Of a stretch of DNA of 64,000 nt, positions 24,232 through 32,910 are shown in pieces. The translations under genes were made by a program, and so were the position numbers. Under the pieces are notes generated by a model. The model did no database searches and was not told the origin of the DNA. It was given only the letters and a program-made list of their open reading frames with translations. The stretch is from Reyranella sp. (GTDB taxonomy: Bacteria; Pseudomonadota; Alphaproteobacteria; Reyranellales; Reyranellaceae), in assembly GCA_019750135.1 (NCBI GenBank), contig JAIEOV010000022.1, positions 248,001 to 312,000 on the forward strand. Direction: 5' to 3'. How positions within the stretch are numbered: position 1 is the stretch's first letter; the number at the start of each line of letters is the position of its first letter.

Positions 24232-26528
24232 CGGGCGTCCTGCATGGCTTGCCAGATGCGTGCGGGCGTCGCCGGACCGTCGAAGCCTGTCACGCCGAAT
24301 GGCGCCAGGGCATCGACGATGGCGTTGGCGATCGCGGGGAAGGCCGCGATGGCGCCGGCCTCGCCGCAACCCTTCACACCCAGCGGGTTGGTCGTGCAGG
24401 GCGTGCCGTTGAAGCCCACGTCGAACGACGGCAGGTCGTCGGCGCGCGGCAGGGCGTAGTCCATGAACGAGCCCGCCACCATCTGGCCCGAGCTTGCGTC
24501 GTAGACCGCGTGCTCCAGCAGCGCCTGGCCCGCGCCCTGGGCCATGCCGCCATGCATCTGGCCGGAGACGATCATCGGATTGACCAGCACGCCGTAGTCG
24601 TCGACCGCCGTGTAGCGCACCAGCTCGACGCGGCCGGTGTCGCGGTCGATCTCGACTTCGACGACATGGGCGCCGTTGGGAAAGGTCATGTGCTCGCGTT
24701 TCCAGTAGTCGTAGGTATCGAGCGCCTCGCCCTTGTCGCGGCCCAGCGCCGCGACCTCGAACAGGCCGATGGCGCGGTCGGTGCCCGACACGACGAAGCG
24801 TCCATCCTCGAAGCGCAGGTCGGCCTCGGCCGCTTCCAGGGCGTCGGCGGCCAGCGCCATGCCCTTGGTGACGATCTTGTCCGACGCGCGCCATATGGCG
24901 GTGCCGCCCATGTAGGTCGCGCGCGAGCTGCCATGGCCGCCGCCTTGGGCGATCAGGTCGGTGTCGCCCTGGCGCAGCCGGATGCGTTCGTTGGCCACGC
25001 CCAGGCGATGGGCGAGGATCTGAGGGAACGTCGTCTCGTGGCCCTGGCCGATATGCTGCGTGCCGGTGATCAGCGAGACGGTGCCGTCGCTCTCGAAGCG
25101 GATGTCGACATTCTCGTCGGGCGGGCCGCCGGTGCCCTTGATGTGATAGGCAAAGCCCAGGCCGCGCAGCCGGCCCGCCGCTTCGCTTTGCCGGCGGCGC
25201 GCCGCGAAGCCCGCGACGTCGGCGCGGGCCAGGGCGGCGCCCATCGTGTCGGCGAAGGTGCCGCTGTCGACCTGGAAGCCGAACACGTTGGTCATCGGCA
25301 TGGCGTCGGCCGGCACCATGTTGAGGCGGCGCAGCTCGGCGCGGTCGAAGCCCGTCTTTATCGCCGCGGCATCGATCAGGCGTTCCAGGATGTTCACCGT
25401 CTCGGCGAAGCCCGGCCCGCGCGTCACGCCGATCGGCGCGGTGGTGCTCAGCACCGCGATGACATGCAGCGCGATCGCCGGGATGCGATACACGGTGCCC
25501 TGCAGATGGATGTACTGATAGGTCTGCACCGCGCCGCCGGCGCCGATCATGTAGGCGCCGAGATTGGCGACGCTGGTGACCTTCAAGGCGAGGAACTTGC
25601 CCGTGGCATCGACCGCCAGCGAGGCCTCGGCGGCGGTGTCGCGCGCGGCATGGTCGGACAGGAACACTTCGCTGCGGCTCGCGATCCACTTCACCGGCCG
25701 GCCGGTGCGCCGGGCCGCCCACAGGACCAGCGCATGCTCGGCATAGGCGAAGTTCTTGGCGCCGAAGCCGCCGCCGACATCGGGCGCCACGAAGCGCACG
25801 TCCTTGGAACCCACGCCCAGCGCGCGGGCGACGTGGTCGCGGTTGATATGGATGTTCTGGCTGGAGACGTGCAGCGTGTAGCGGCCGCTCGCCGGATCGA
25901 ACTGCCCAACGCCGCCGCGCGGCTCCATCGGGTTCATGACGATGCGATGGTTGTCGAGCTTGAGCGAGACGACGTGGGCAGCGCCTGCGAAGGCGTCGTC
26001 GGCGGCCTTGGCATCGCCGGTGTGCCAGTCGAGGCAGACATTGCCCGGCACCTCGTCGGCGATCAGCGGCGCGCCGGCGGCGCGCGCGGCCTCGCCCGAC
26101 GTCACGGCCGGCAGCGGCTCGTAGTCGATCTCGACCAGCTCGGCGGCATCCGCCGCCTGCGCCGGGCTTTCGGCCACGACCAGGGCGACCGGCTCGCCCG
26201 CGAACCGCACCTTGTCGTGCGCGAGCAACGGCTGGGGTGCGAAGGCGAACGGTTCGCCGGTCTGGATGTTGGCTTCGGCGTAGGGCCGCAGCGGCTTCAA
26301 TCCGTCGGCCGCAGCGTCGGCGGCCGTCAGCACCGCGAGCACGCCCGGCGCCCGGCGCGCGATGGCGGTGTCGATCGAGCGGATGCGGGCATGTGCGTGC
26401 GGCGAGCGCAGCACGATGGCGTGAGCCATTCCCGGAAAACGCAAGTCGTCGAGATAGGCACCGTGGCCGGTGACGAAGCGTGCATCCTCGCGCCGCCGTG
26501 GCGACGCCCCGATTCCGTCCGTGCTCAT
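24228..26528 (-). CDS. Xanthine dehydrogenase/CoxL-family molybdopterin-binding subunit, solitary
   Basis: A 766-residue large subunit of the molybdenum hydroxylase family, with the N-terminal hammerhead domain (about 15-145) and the molybdopterin-binding domains (about 170-750). Recognised motifs are GGGFGAKNF (252-260), GTQHIGQGHETTFPQI for cofactor binding, and catalytic Glu723 in GVKGCGEAG. The active-site loop normally AYRGAGR or AYRCSFR reads VTRGPGF (368-374), a marked deviation. No 2Fe-2S or FAD subunit gene is nearby. Start ATG 26528 overlaps the FAD oxidase stop (ATGA). An aldehyde or N-heterocycle oxidation is the family expectation. Confidence 0.88.
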   Translation of the reverse strand: MSTDGIGASPRRREDARFVTGHGAYLDDLRFPGMAHAIVLRSPHAHARIRSIDTAIARRAPGVLAVLTAADAAADGLKPLRPYAEANIQTGEPFAFAPQPLLAHDKVRFAGEPVALVVAESPAQAADAAELVEIDYEPLPAVTSGEAARAAGAPLIADEVPGNVCLDWHTGDAKAADDAFAGAAHVVSLKLDNHRIVMNPMEPRGGVGQFDPASGRYTLHVSSQNIHINRDHVARALGVGSKDVRFVAPDVGGGFGAKNFAYAEHALVLWAARRTGRPVKWIASRSEVFLSDHAARDTAAEASLAVDATGKFLALKVTSVANLGAYMIGAGGAVQTYQYIHLQGTVYRIPAIALHVIAVLSTTAPIGVTRGPGFAETVNILERLIDAAAIKTGFDRAELRRLNMVPADAMPMTNVFGFQVDSGTFADTMGAALARADVAGFAARRRQSEAAGRLRGLGFAYHIKGTGGPPDENVDIRFESDGTVSLITGTQHIGQGHETTFPQILAHRLGVANERIRLRQGDTDLIAQGGGHGSSRATYMGGTAIWRASDKIVTKGMALAADALEAAEADLRFEDGRFVVSGTDRAIGLFEVAALGRDKGEALDTYDYWKREHMTFPNGAHVVEVEIDRDTGRVELVRYTAVDDYGVLVNPMIVSGQMHGGMAQGAGQALLEHAVYDASSGQMVAGSFMDYALPRADDLPSFDVGFNGTPCTTNPLGVKGCGEAGAIAAFPAIANAIVDALAPFGVTGFDGPATPARIWQAMQDAR

Positions 26529-27835
26529 GTGCGCAATGACTCCGCGTTCCTGGCCTGTCGTTTCTCGTCCCACCAGTCGCTGGCCTGCAGCTTCCAATAG
26601 ACGAGCTGCGTGCCGATGCGGCCTGCCGCGCCGCCGGCCCAGGCCGTGCCGAACGGGGCGAACAGGCGCCAGCGGTCGTCCTCACGGGCGATGCCGGCCG
26701 CAACAGCGTCGGCGGCGGCCGCTGTCTGGGCGACGCCGTGGCCGCCGAAGGCGGTGCAGGCCCACAGGCCGGGCTCGATCTCGCCGACCTGGGGCATCTT
26801 GTGCAGCGCGTAGCCCATGACGCCGGGCCAGGCGTATTCGATCCCGATATCGCCGAGCTGCGGGTACACCGAGAGGATGTCGCCCTGCATCATGGCGCGC
26901 AGGCGTGCCGGCTCGCGCGTGTCGGTGGTGATGCGGCCGCCCCACAGCAGGCGGTCTTCGTCGACGATGCGGTAGTAGTCGCCGGCGCGGCGCGTGTCGC
27001 CGATGGCGCCGCGCCAGCGGATCGCCTCGCCCAATCGCGGACCGAGCTTGCCCGTCACCGCGACGTAGGTCGCGACCGGCAGGACCGCGCCGCTCAGGCG
27101 ATGGATACGGCCGAGATCGGCGTTGCCCGCCAGCACGACGTGGCGCGCCGTGATCTCGCCCATGGCGGTGCGCAGCTGCCACTCGGTGCCGCGGCGCTCC
27201 AGCGCCCGTGCCTCCGTCGCTTCATGCACCTGCACGCCGCGCTTCCCGGCATCCGCAGCGAGGGCCAGCGCGAGATTGAGCGGATGGATCTGGAATCCGG
27301 TCGCGTCGTGCAGCCCCTGGAAGTAGCGCTCGGTGACCAGCAGGCTGCGTACCTTGTTGGTGTCCCAAGGCTCGAACGTGGCGCCGAGCTTCTTTGCCAG
27401 CGCCTGTGACCGCTCGCCAAAGTCCGGCCCCTGGTCGGTGCGCGAGACCGAGATCCGGCCCCAGCCCATCATGATGTCGGAGCGGCCCATCTCCTTCAGC
27501 GAGGTGCGCACGATCTCGACGCCACGCTGCGACTGGGCGTAGAGCTGGCGGGCATCCTCTTCGCCCACCTGCTCGATCAACGCGCCTGAGCGCAGGGCGA
27601 AGCCCGGCCCGACGAAGCCGCCGTTGCGGCCCGACGCGCCCCAGCCGATGCGCCGGCGTTCGAGCAGCACCACCTTCAAGCCGCGCATCGCCAGCAGCCG
27701 CGCGGTGTGCAGGCCGGCAAAGCCGCCGCCCACGACCGCGACGTCGGCGGCGACGCGGGTGCTGAGCGGCGGCCGCTCGGGCGCGGCATCGCGCGTGGCG
27801 GCATACCAGCTTGCGGGGTAGGCGGTGTCACTCAT
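26525..27835 (-). CDS. FAD-dependent amine oxidoreductase (PuuB/DAO-like)
   Basis: A 436-residue flavoprotein of the D-amino-acid oxidase family. The Rossmann motif is VAVVGGGFAGLHTA (32-45), followed by ERRRIGWGASGRNGGFVGPG, the hallmark of gamma-glutamylputrescine oxidase-type enzymes, and a C-terminal WACTAFGGHGVAQT FAD-binding region. An N-terminal SWYAAT element also occurs in PuuB-like proteins. It lies 4 bp after a gamma-glutamyltransferase-like gene and overlaps the molybdoenzyme gene. Likely reaction: oxidative deamination of a (gamma-glutamyl-)amine to an aldehyde plus hydrogen peroxide. Confidence 0.88.
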   Translation of the reverse strand: MSDTAYPASWYAATRDAAPERPPLSTRVAADVAVVGGGFAGLHTARLLAMRGLKVVLLERRRIGWGASGRNGGFVGPGFALRSGALIEQVGEEDARQLYAQSQRGVEIVRTSLKEMGRSDIMMGWGRISVSRTDQGPDFGERSQALAKKLGATFEPWDTNKVRSLLVTERYFQGLHDATGFQIHPLNLALALAADAGKRGVQVHEATEARALERRGTEWQLRTAMGEITARHVVLAGNADLGRIHRLSGAVLPVATYVAVTGKLGPRLGEAIRWRGAIGDTRRAGDYYRIVDEDRLLWGGRITTDTREPARLRAMMQGDILSVYPQLGDIGIEYAWPGVMGYALHKMPQVGEIEPGLWACTAFGGHGVAQTAAAADAVAAGIAREDDRWRLFAPFGTAWAGGAAGRIGTQLVYWKLQASDWWDEKRQARNAESLRT

Positions 27836-27839
27836 TCCG

Positions 27840-29447
27840 CTAGCACCCCACCGCCTCGCCGTCGCTGCGCGGGTCGGCGCCGCCCAGGCGCTCGCCCGTC
27901 GCGGTATCGATCGTGATGCCGTGGGCATGGCCCGCCGTCTCGTCCCAGTCGCCCCAGCGATCGAGCAGATGGCCGCGGCGGCCGAGCTCGGCGATGGTCT
28001 CGCCGGGAAAGCGCGCCTCTATGTGCAGGGTGTCGCGCGGCTCGAGGAGGCCGAAGCGGCCGGAGAGGAAACGCGGCATGTCGAGCGCCTGCTGGATGTC
28101 GAGCCCGCGATCGATCAGGGCGCTGTAGACCTGCATATGGATCTGCGGCTGGCCGTCGGCGCCCATGCAGCCCACCGCCGCCCACAGCTTGTCGTTCCTG
28201 AAGGCGAGGGACGCGATCAGCGTGTGCAGCGGCGTCTTGCCCGGCTCGACGCGATTGGGACTCTTGGGATCGAGCGAGAAGTAGGCCGACCGGTTCTGCA
28301 GCACCACGCCGGTGCGGCCCGCCACCACTGTCGAGCCGAAGCTGCCATAGATCGAATGGATCAGGGAGACGGCGTTGCCCGCCTTGTCGACCACGGCGAT
28401 GTACACCGTGTCGCCGCTGAGGCTGCCGTAGGAGGGGATGCGGTCCCACGGCAAGGCGCGATCGGGATCCATCAGCGATCGCCGCTCGTCGGCATAGTCC
28501 TTGGAGATCAATCGCTCCATCGGCACGTCGGCGAAGCGTGGATCGGCGAGATGCCGGTCGCGATCGTGGTAGGCGATTTGCTTGGCCTGCACCATGAAAT
28601 GCACCGCGTCGGGCCCGAGGAATGGCTTCTTGTGCAGCTCGAACGGCTCCAGCAGGTTCAGCATCTTGAGCACGGCGAAGCCCTGCGTCGGCGCCGGTGT
28701 CTCGTAGATCGTCACGTCGCGATAGCGGCCCTTGAGCGGTTCGCCCCAGCGCGCCGACTGAGCCAGAAGATCGGCGGCGGTGAAGAAGCCGTCATGGGCA
28801 TCGGAGTAACGCACGAGTTCGCGCGCCACTTCGCCGTCATAGAAGCCGTACCAGCCGTCGCTGGCGACGGCCTCCAGCGTGCGTGCGAGATCGGCATTGG
28901 TGAGCACCGGACCTTCCTTCAGGAAGATCGCCGCCGCCTCGGGGCTTTTGGCCAGGTCCTCCCGCGTCGCGTCGCGCCAATGGGCGAGTCGCGCCGTCAC
29001 CGGAAAGCCGTCGCGCGCATAGCCGATGGCGCTGTCGAGGCAGCGTCTGAGCGGCAGGCGGCCGTAGGCGGCATGCGCCATGCTCCAGCTCGCGACCGAG
29101 CCGGGCACGGTGAGCGTGCCGGGCAGCGGCCCGCGATAGGGCACCTCGTCGAGACCGCGACGCTGGAACGCCTCGATCGTGCCGCGCGAGGTGGCGCGGC
29201 CGCCGCCGTCGATGTAGCGCACCTCGTTGGTTTTGGCGTCGTAGATCAACCAGAACGCATCGCCGCCCACACCGGTCATGTGGGGATAGAGCACGGAGAG
29301 CGCGGCGCTCGTCGCGACCGCTGCATCGACGGCCGTACCGCCGTCGCGCAGGACATCGGCGCCGGCGCGACTCGCGAGCGCGTGTGGACTGGTCACCATG
29401 CCGTGCGGCGAACGTGTTGCCGGACGACCGGCGCTGAATTCGATCAT
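27840..29447 (-). CDS. Gamma-glutamyltransferase family Ntn-hydrolase (no signal peptide)
   Basis: A 535-residue GGT-family proenzyme. The expected autocleavage Thr is Thr347 in SGDTVYIAVVDKAGN, giving a heavy and a light chain; MVTSPHALASRAGADVL and PGKTPLHTLIAS are family motifs. Unlike periplasmic GGT it has no signal peptide, so it is probably cytoplasmic and may act as a gamma-glutamyl amide hydrolase rather than in glutathione turnover. First gene of a four-gene operon with a PuuB-like oxidase, a molybdoenzyme subunit and a DUF938 protein. No good ribosome site precedes ATG 29447. Confidence 0.88.
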   Translation of the reverse strand: MIEFSAGRPATRSPHGMVTSPHALASRAGADVLRDGGTAVDAAVATSAALSVLYPHMTGVGGDAFWLIYDAKTNEVRYIDGGGRATSRGTIEAFQRRGLDEVPYRGPLPGTLTVPGSVASWSMAHAAYGRLPLRRCLDSAIGYARDGFPVTARLAHWRDATREDLAKSPEAAAIFLKEGPVLTNADLARTLEAVASDGWYGFYDGEVARELVRYSDAHDGFFTAADLLAQSARWGEPLKGRYRDVTIYETPAPTQGFAVLKMLNLLEPFELHKKPFLGPDAVHFMVQAKQIAYHDRDRHLADPRFADVPMERLISKDYADERRSLMDPDRALPWDRIPSYGSLSGDTVYIAVVDKAGNAVSLIHSIYGSFGSTVVAGRTGVVLQNRSAYFSLDPKSPNRVEPGKTPLHTLIASLAFRNDKLWAAVGCMGADGQPQIHMQVYSALIDRGLDIQQALDMPRFLSGRFGLLEPRDTLHIEARFPGETIAELGRRGHLLDRWGDWDETAGHAHGITIDTATGERLGGADPRSDGEAVGC

Positions 29448-29520
29448 GATGGTTTGGTGACTAACACATCCTCGTCAGGGCGAGGAGGGTTTGTGGCGGA
29501 ACCGAATTTCTCTCATACGA

Positions 29521-29566
29521 TTGACAGCATCGCGTCGGCTTTCTAATGCTTAACCCCAAGGTTAAG
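29521..29566 (+). promoter_or_regulatory. Promoter with perfect -35 and palindrome CTTAACC-CCAA-GGTTAAG
   Basis: TTGACA (29521-29526) is a consensus -35; TCTAAT (29542-29547) is the best -10 by sequence but spacing is only 15. A perfect 18-bp dyad with 7-base arms and a 4-base spacer (29549-29566) covers the expected transcription start of the SRPBCC/YceI/AHSA1 genes. A dyad here is a strong operator candidate; no regulator gene is adjacent. Confidence 0.5.
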
Positions 29567-29580
29567 TGAAGGCTGCATCG

Positions 29581-30117
29581 ATGCTGAAGACGCTTGCCAT
29601 CATCGGCGCGATCGCTGTTGTCGTCATTGCCGGCATCCTGATCTACGCCGCCACCAAGCCCGATTCTTTCCGCGTTCAGCGCGTCGCCCTCATCAATGCA
29701 CCGCCGGACAAGGTTTTCCCGTTGATCAACGATCTCAAGGCGTGGCCCGTCTGGTCGCCCTACGAGAAGAAGGATCCGGCGATGAAGCGAACCTACGGTG
29801 CTGTCACTGCTGGCAAAGGCGCCACCTATGCCTGGGACGGCAACAAGGAGGTCGGACAGGGCAGCATCGAGGTCGTCGAGAGCAGTCCGCGCAAGATTCT
29901 TCTCAAGCTCGATTTCCTGAAACCCTTCGAGGCCCACAACATGGGTGAGTTCCTTTTCGACCCGAAGGGCGATGGCACATCCGTTACCTGGGCGGTCTAT
30001 GGACCCAGTCCCTATATCTCCAAGGTAATTGGCACGTTCATGGATATGGACAACATGATCGGCCGCGATTTCGAGAAGGGCCTGGCCGATCTCAAGGCCG
30101 CCGCCGAGAAGAAGTAA
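29581..30117 (+). CDS. Membrane-anchored SRPBCC (polyketide cyclase-like) protein
   Basis: A 178-residue protein with one N-terminal membrane anchor (about 3-24: LKTLAIIGAIAVVVIAGILI) and an SRPBCC/START-like helix-grip domain (about 32-175). The domain start VALINAPPDKVFPLINDLKA and WPVWSPYEKKDPAMKR are typical of polyketide-cyclase/SRPBCC proteins, which hold a hydrophobic ligand in a deep cavity. ATG 29581 is preferred over GTG 29566, which lies in the palindrome. It heads a run with YceI and two AHSA1 proteins. Ligand unknown. Confidence 0.82.
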   Translation: MLKTLAIIGAIAVVVIAGILIYAATKPDSFRVQRVALINAPPDKVFPLINDLKAWPVWSPYEKKDPAMKRTYGAVTAGKGATYAWDGNKEVGQGSIEVVESSPRKILLKLDFLKPFEAHNMGEFLFDPKGDGTSVTWAVYGPSPYISKVIGTFMDMDNMIGRDFEKGLADLKAAAEKK

Positions 30118-30141
30118 CCCGTCAAAAGTCAGGAGTAGGCG

Positions 30142-30783
30142 ATGTCTCGTGCACTGCGCGCGCTCGTTCTTTCGTTTGCCTTGTCATCGTCTTTCACCGT
30201 GGTTGCGCACGCGCAAGGCACGCAGCCGAACGGCCTGCCGCCTGGCGTCTACATGGGCGAAGCCGACTACAAGCAGGCGCCGGCCGGCACCTATGCGATC
30301 GATCCCGACCATGCCTCGGTGATCGCCCGCGTCTCGCATCTGCGTTACTCGTGGAGCATCTTCCGCTTCGACCGCATCAGCGGCACCCTGAAGTGGGATC
30401 CGGCCAACCCCGCCAATTCCTCGCTGACCGCCAAGGTCGAGACGGCGTCGATCACCTCCAACGTGAAGGACTTCGCCAAGGAACTGTCGAGCGACAACTT
30501 CCTGAAGTCGTCCGCTTTTCCCGACGCGACCTTCGTGTCGAGTGCCTTCCGTCAGATGAGCACGCGTCGCGGCAAGGTCGACGGTCAGCTCACCTTGATG
30601 GGCAAGACCAGGCCGGTGACGTTCGACGTCGAGCTGGTCGGCGCCGGCAAGGGCTTTGCCGACCGTCCGCGCCTCGGCGCCAGCGCCAAGGGCAGCATCA
30701 ATCCGGTCGATTTCGGCCTGCCGCCGCTGTTCGGCGATTCGATCGAGATCGTGATCGACGTCGAGTTCCAGAGGGAGTCATGA
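30142..30783 (+). CDS. YceI family periplasmic protein
   Basis: A 213-residue exported protein with a signal peptide cleaved near AHA-Q (residue 24). The lipocalin-like YceI domain (about 48-210) has TYAIDPDHASVIARVSHL at its start, SSDNFLKSSAFPDATFVSS, and GQLTLMGKTRPVTFDVEL, all strongly family-like. YceI proteins bind polyisoprenoid-type lipids and often appear in stress responses. CAGGAG precedes the ATG. The next gene begins inside its final codons (ATGA overlap). Confidence 0.9.
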   Translation: MSRALRALVLSFALSSSFTVVAHAQGTQPNGLPPGVYMGEADYKQAPAGTYAIDPDHASVIARVSHLRYSWSIFRFDRISGTLKWDPANPANSSLTAKVETASITSNVKDFAKELSSDNFLKSSAFPDATFVSSAFRQMSTRRGKVDGQLTLMGKTRPVTFDVELVGAGKGFADRPRLGASAKGSINPVDFGLPPLFGDSIEIVIDVEFQRES

Positions 30784-31238
30784 ACGTCGTCGCGAGGCCC
30801 CTGACCGAACTTGTCATGAAGCGAGAGGTCGCGGCCCCGCGCGAGCAGGTGTTCGCCGCCTGGACCGACGTCACCAAGGCTTCCCACTGGTGGGCGCCGC
30901 GCGGCTTCACGACGCTGTCCTGCGAAATGGACGTGCGCCCGGGCGGCGCCTGGCGACGGCGCATGCGGACGCCCGACGGCGGGCTGGTCACCAAGTACGG
31001 CGTCTATCGCGAGATCGCCGCGCCCGAACGCCTGGTCTTCACCTACAACACCGAAGGCGACGGGATCGACGATCCCGAAACCCTGGTGACCGTGACCCTG
31101 GTCGATCTCGGCGGTCGCACGCGGCTCACTTTGCGACACACCCTCTTCGAGACCGACGCCCAACGGCGCGACCACGAAGGCGGCTGGACCGGCTGCCTGG
31201 AGCGCTTCGCAGCCTTCATCGCAGGAGCCGGGTCATGA
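30780..31238 (+). CDS. SRPBCC/AHSA1-family protein, tandem copy 1
   Basis: A 152-residue activator-of-Hsp90-ATPase-1-like (AHSA1) domain protein. Characteristic features: VMKREVAAPREQVFAAWTD, the Trp-Trp pair in SHWWAPRGF, LSCEMDVRPGGAWR, then YREIAAPERLVFTY and a closing helix GGWTGCLERF. Such proteins bind small hydrophobic ligands; in bacteria the Hsp90 link is not established. It overlaps YceI by 4 bp and is followed with another 4-bp overlap by a close paralogue, evidence of tandem duplication. Confidence 0.85.
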   Translation: MNVVARPLTELVMKREVAAPREQVFAAWTDVTKASHWWAPRGFTTLSCEMDVRPGGAWRRRMRTPDGGLVTKYGVYREIAAPERLVFTYNTEGDGIDDPETLVTVTLVDLGGRTRLTLRHTLFETDAQRRDHEGGWTGCLERFAAFIAGAGS

Positions 31239-31693
31239 GGATCACGACAAGATCGGCTGGCTTCGAGCTCATCATGCGGGCCGAGTTCGCGGCCCCGCGC
31301 GAAGCGGTGTTCGCGGCATGGACCGACCGGCGCCTGATCTCGCGCTGGTGGGCCGGCAAGACCTACACGACGCTGTCCTGCGAGATGGACGTCCGCCCCG
31401 GAGGCGCCTGGCGCCGCCTGCTGCGCCGGCCGGACGGAACGGTCTTGATCGAGTACGGCACCTACCGCGAGGTCGTGCCGCCCGAGCGGCTGGTCTTCAC
31501 CTACAACAGCGAAGGCGCCAATCCCGTCGAGCCCGAGACCGTGGTGACGGTGACGCTGTCCAAGCTGAGCAACGGCCGCACGCGTTTGACCTTGCGCCAC
31601 AGCGGCATCGACAGCGACGCGGCGCACGCCATCCACGAGGCCGGCTGGTCGCGCTGCTTCGATCGCTTCACCAGGACCTTGCCGGAGAACTGA
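31235..31693 (+). CDS. SRPBCC/AHSA1-family protein, tandem copy 2
   Basis: A 152-residue AHSA1-domain protein, same length as the preceding gene and aligned to it along its whole length; LSCEMDVRPGGAWRR, PPERLVFTYN and GRTRLTLRH are shared almost exactly. Differences cluster in the ligand-facing segment (SRWWAGKTYTT versus SHWWAPRGFTT) and the C-terminus, suggesting divergence in ligand specificity after duplication. ATG 31235 overlaps the upstream stop. Five bases separate it from the beta-lactamase-fold gene. Confidence 0.85.
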   Translation: MRITTRSAGFELIMRAEFAAPREAVFAAWTDRRLISRWWAGKTYTTLSCEMDVRPGGAWRRLLRRPDGTVLIEYGTYREVVPPERLVFTYNSEGANPVEPETVVTVTLSKLSNGRTRLTLRHSGIDSDAAHAIHEAGWSRCFDRFTRTLPEN

Positions 31694-31698
31694 GGACG

Positions 31699-32895
31699 AT
31701 GGCCGCTCTGTCTGCAACGAGATTGGCCCGCCTGCACGATGCGCTGGCAGCGCACGTGTCGTCGACCGACGTGCCCGGCATCGTCGCCCTGGTGAGCCGT
31801 CGCGGCGAGACGCATGTCGTGACGCTCGGCGGTCGCTCGCTCGAAGGTGACGCGCCGATGACACAGGACACGATCTTTCGCATCGCCTCCATGACCAAGC
31901 CGGTGACGGCGGCGGCCGCCATGATCCTGGTCGAGCAGTGCAAGCTCAGGCTGGACGAACCGGTCGATGCGCTGCTGCCGGAGCTCGCCGGCCGGCGGGT
32001 GCTGAAGAGCATCGAAAGCCCGCTCGACGACACCGTGCCGGCAAGACGATCGATCACGCTGCGCGACCTGCTCACCTTCACCTTCGGCCTGGGCGCGATC
32101 ATGGTCTGGCCAACCAAGCATCCGATCCAGACGGCGATGCAGGAGGCCGGCGTTGCGCCGAACCCCTATCTCACGGCCGTGTCGGCGGACGACTACATGA
32201 AACGGATCGGCGGCCTGCCGCTCGCCTATCAGCCCGGCGAGCGCTGGCTCTACCACACCGGCTCCGAGGTCCTGGGCGTGCTGATCGCGCGCGCCTCGGG
32301 CCAGTCGCTGGGCGCCTTCATGCAGGATCATCTGTTCGGGCCGCTCGGCATGCGCGACACCGGCTTCCAGGTGCCGGCCGACAAGGTCGGGCGGCTCGCC
32401 AGCAACTACATGACCGACCCGAAGGACCGCACGAAGCTCGCCTTCTTCGACGATGCCCGCGACAGCCGCTGGAGCCGCCAGCCGGTCTTCGAATCGGGCG
32501 GCGGCGGCCTGGTATCGACGGTCGACGACTATCTCGCCTTCCAGCACATGCTGCTGAACAAGGGGCGGCACCGCGGCGAGCGCATCCTGTCTCGCCCCTC
32601 GGTCGAGTTGATGATGACCGACCAGCTCACGCCGGCGCAGAAGCAGGGCACAGAGCTTTTCTTCGGTGACAGCGCGAGCTGGGGTTTGGGCGGTGCTGTG
32701 ATCACACGCCGCACGGACCTTTGGGCAAGCCCTGGACGTTACGGCTGGGACGGCGGCTACGGCAGCTCCGCCCATCTCGATCCGGCGGAGGACATGGCCG
32801 GCATCCTGATGACGACACGCATGATGGAAACGCCTCAGCCGCCGCGCGCTTTCACCGATTTCTGGACGTCCGCCTACCAAGCCATCGACGACTGA
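31699..32895 (+). CDS. Serine hydrolase, beta-lactamase fold
   Basis: A 398-residue class C beta-lactamase-like hydrolase with SMTK (64-67) in RIASMTKPVT, the second motif at Tyr185 in WLYHTG, and WDGGYGSS near the C-terminus as the third motif. No signal peptide. Probably an esterase or D-aminopeptidase-like enzyme. Start ATG 31699 follows TGAGGACG. It is unrelated in detail to the hydrolase at 1787, sharing only the fold and length. It lies between AHSA1 genes and a VOC protein in one co-directional run. Confidence 0.87.
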   Translation: MAALSATRLARLHDALAAHVSSTDVPGIVALVSRRGETHVVTLGGRSLEGDAPMTQDTIFRIASMTKPVTAAAAMILVEQCKLRLDEPVDALLPELAGRRVLKSIESPLDDTVPARRSITLRDLLTFTFGLGAIMVWPTKHPIQTAMQEAGVAPNPYLTAVSADDYMKRIGGLPLAYQPGERWLYHTGSEVLGVLIARASGQSLGAFMQDHLFGPLGMRDTGFQVPADKVGRLASNYMTDPKDRTKLAFFDDARDSRWSRQPVFESGGGGLVSTVDDYLAFQHMLLNKGRHRGERILSRPSVELMMTDQLTPAQKQGTELFFGDSASWGLGGAVITRRTDLWASPGRYGWDGGYGSSAHLDPAEDMAGILMTTRMMETPQPPRAFTDFWTSAYQAIDD

Positions 32896-32910
32896 CCAAA
32901 GGAGAAAGTC

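Noticed and set aside
23638..26703. Minus-strand open frame of over 1000 codons fused in front of the DUF938 protein
   Set aside because: Only the last 197 codons match a family; the upstream part is out of frame with the CoxL and oxidase genes and lacks protein-like pattern.
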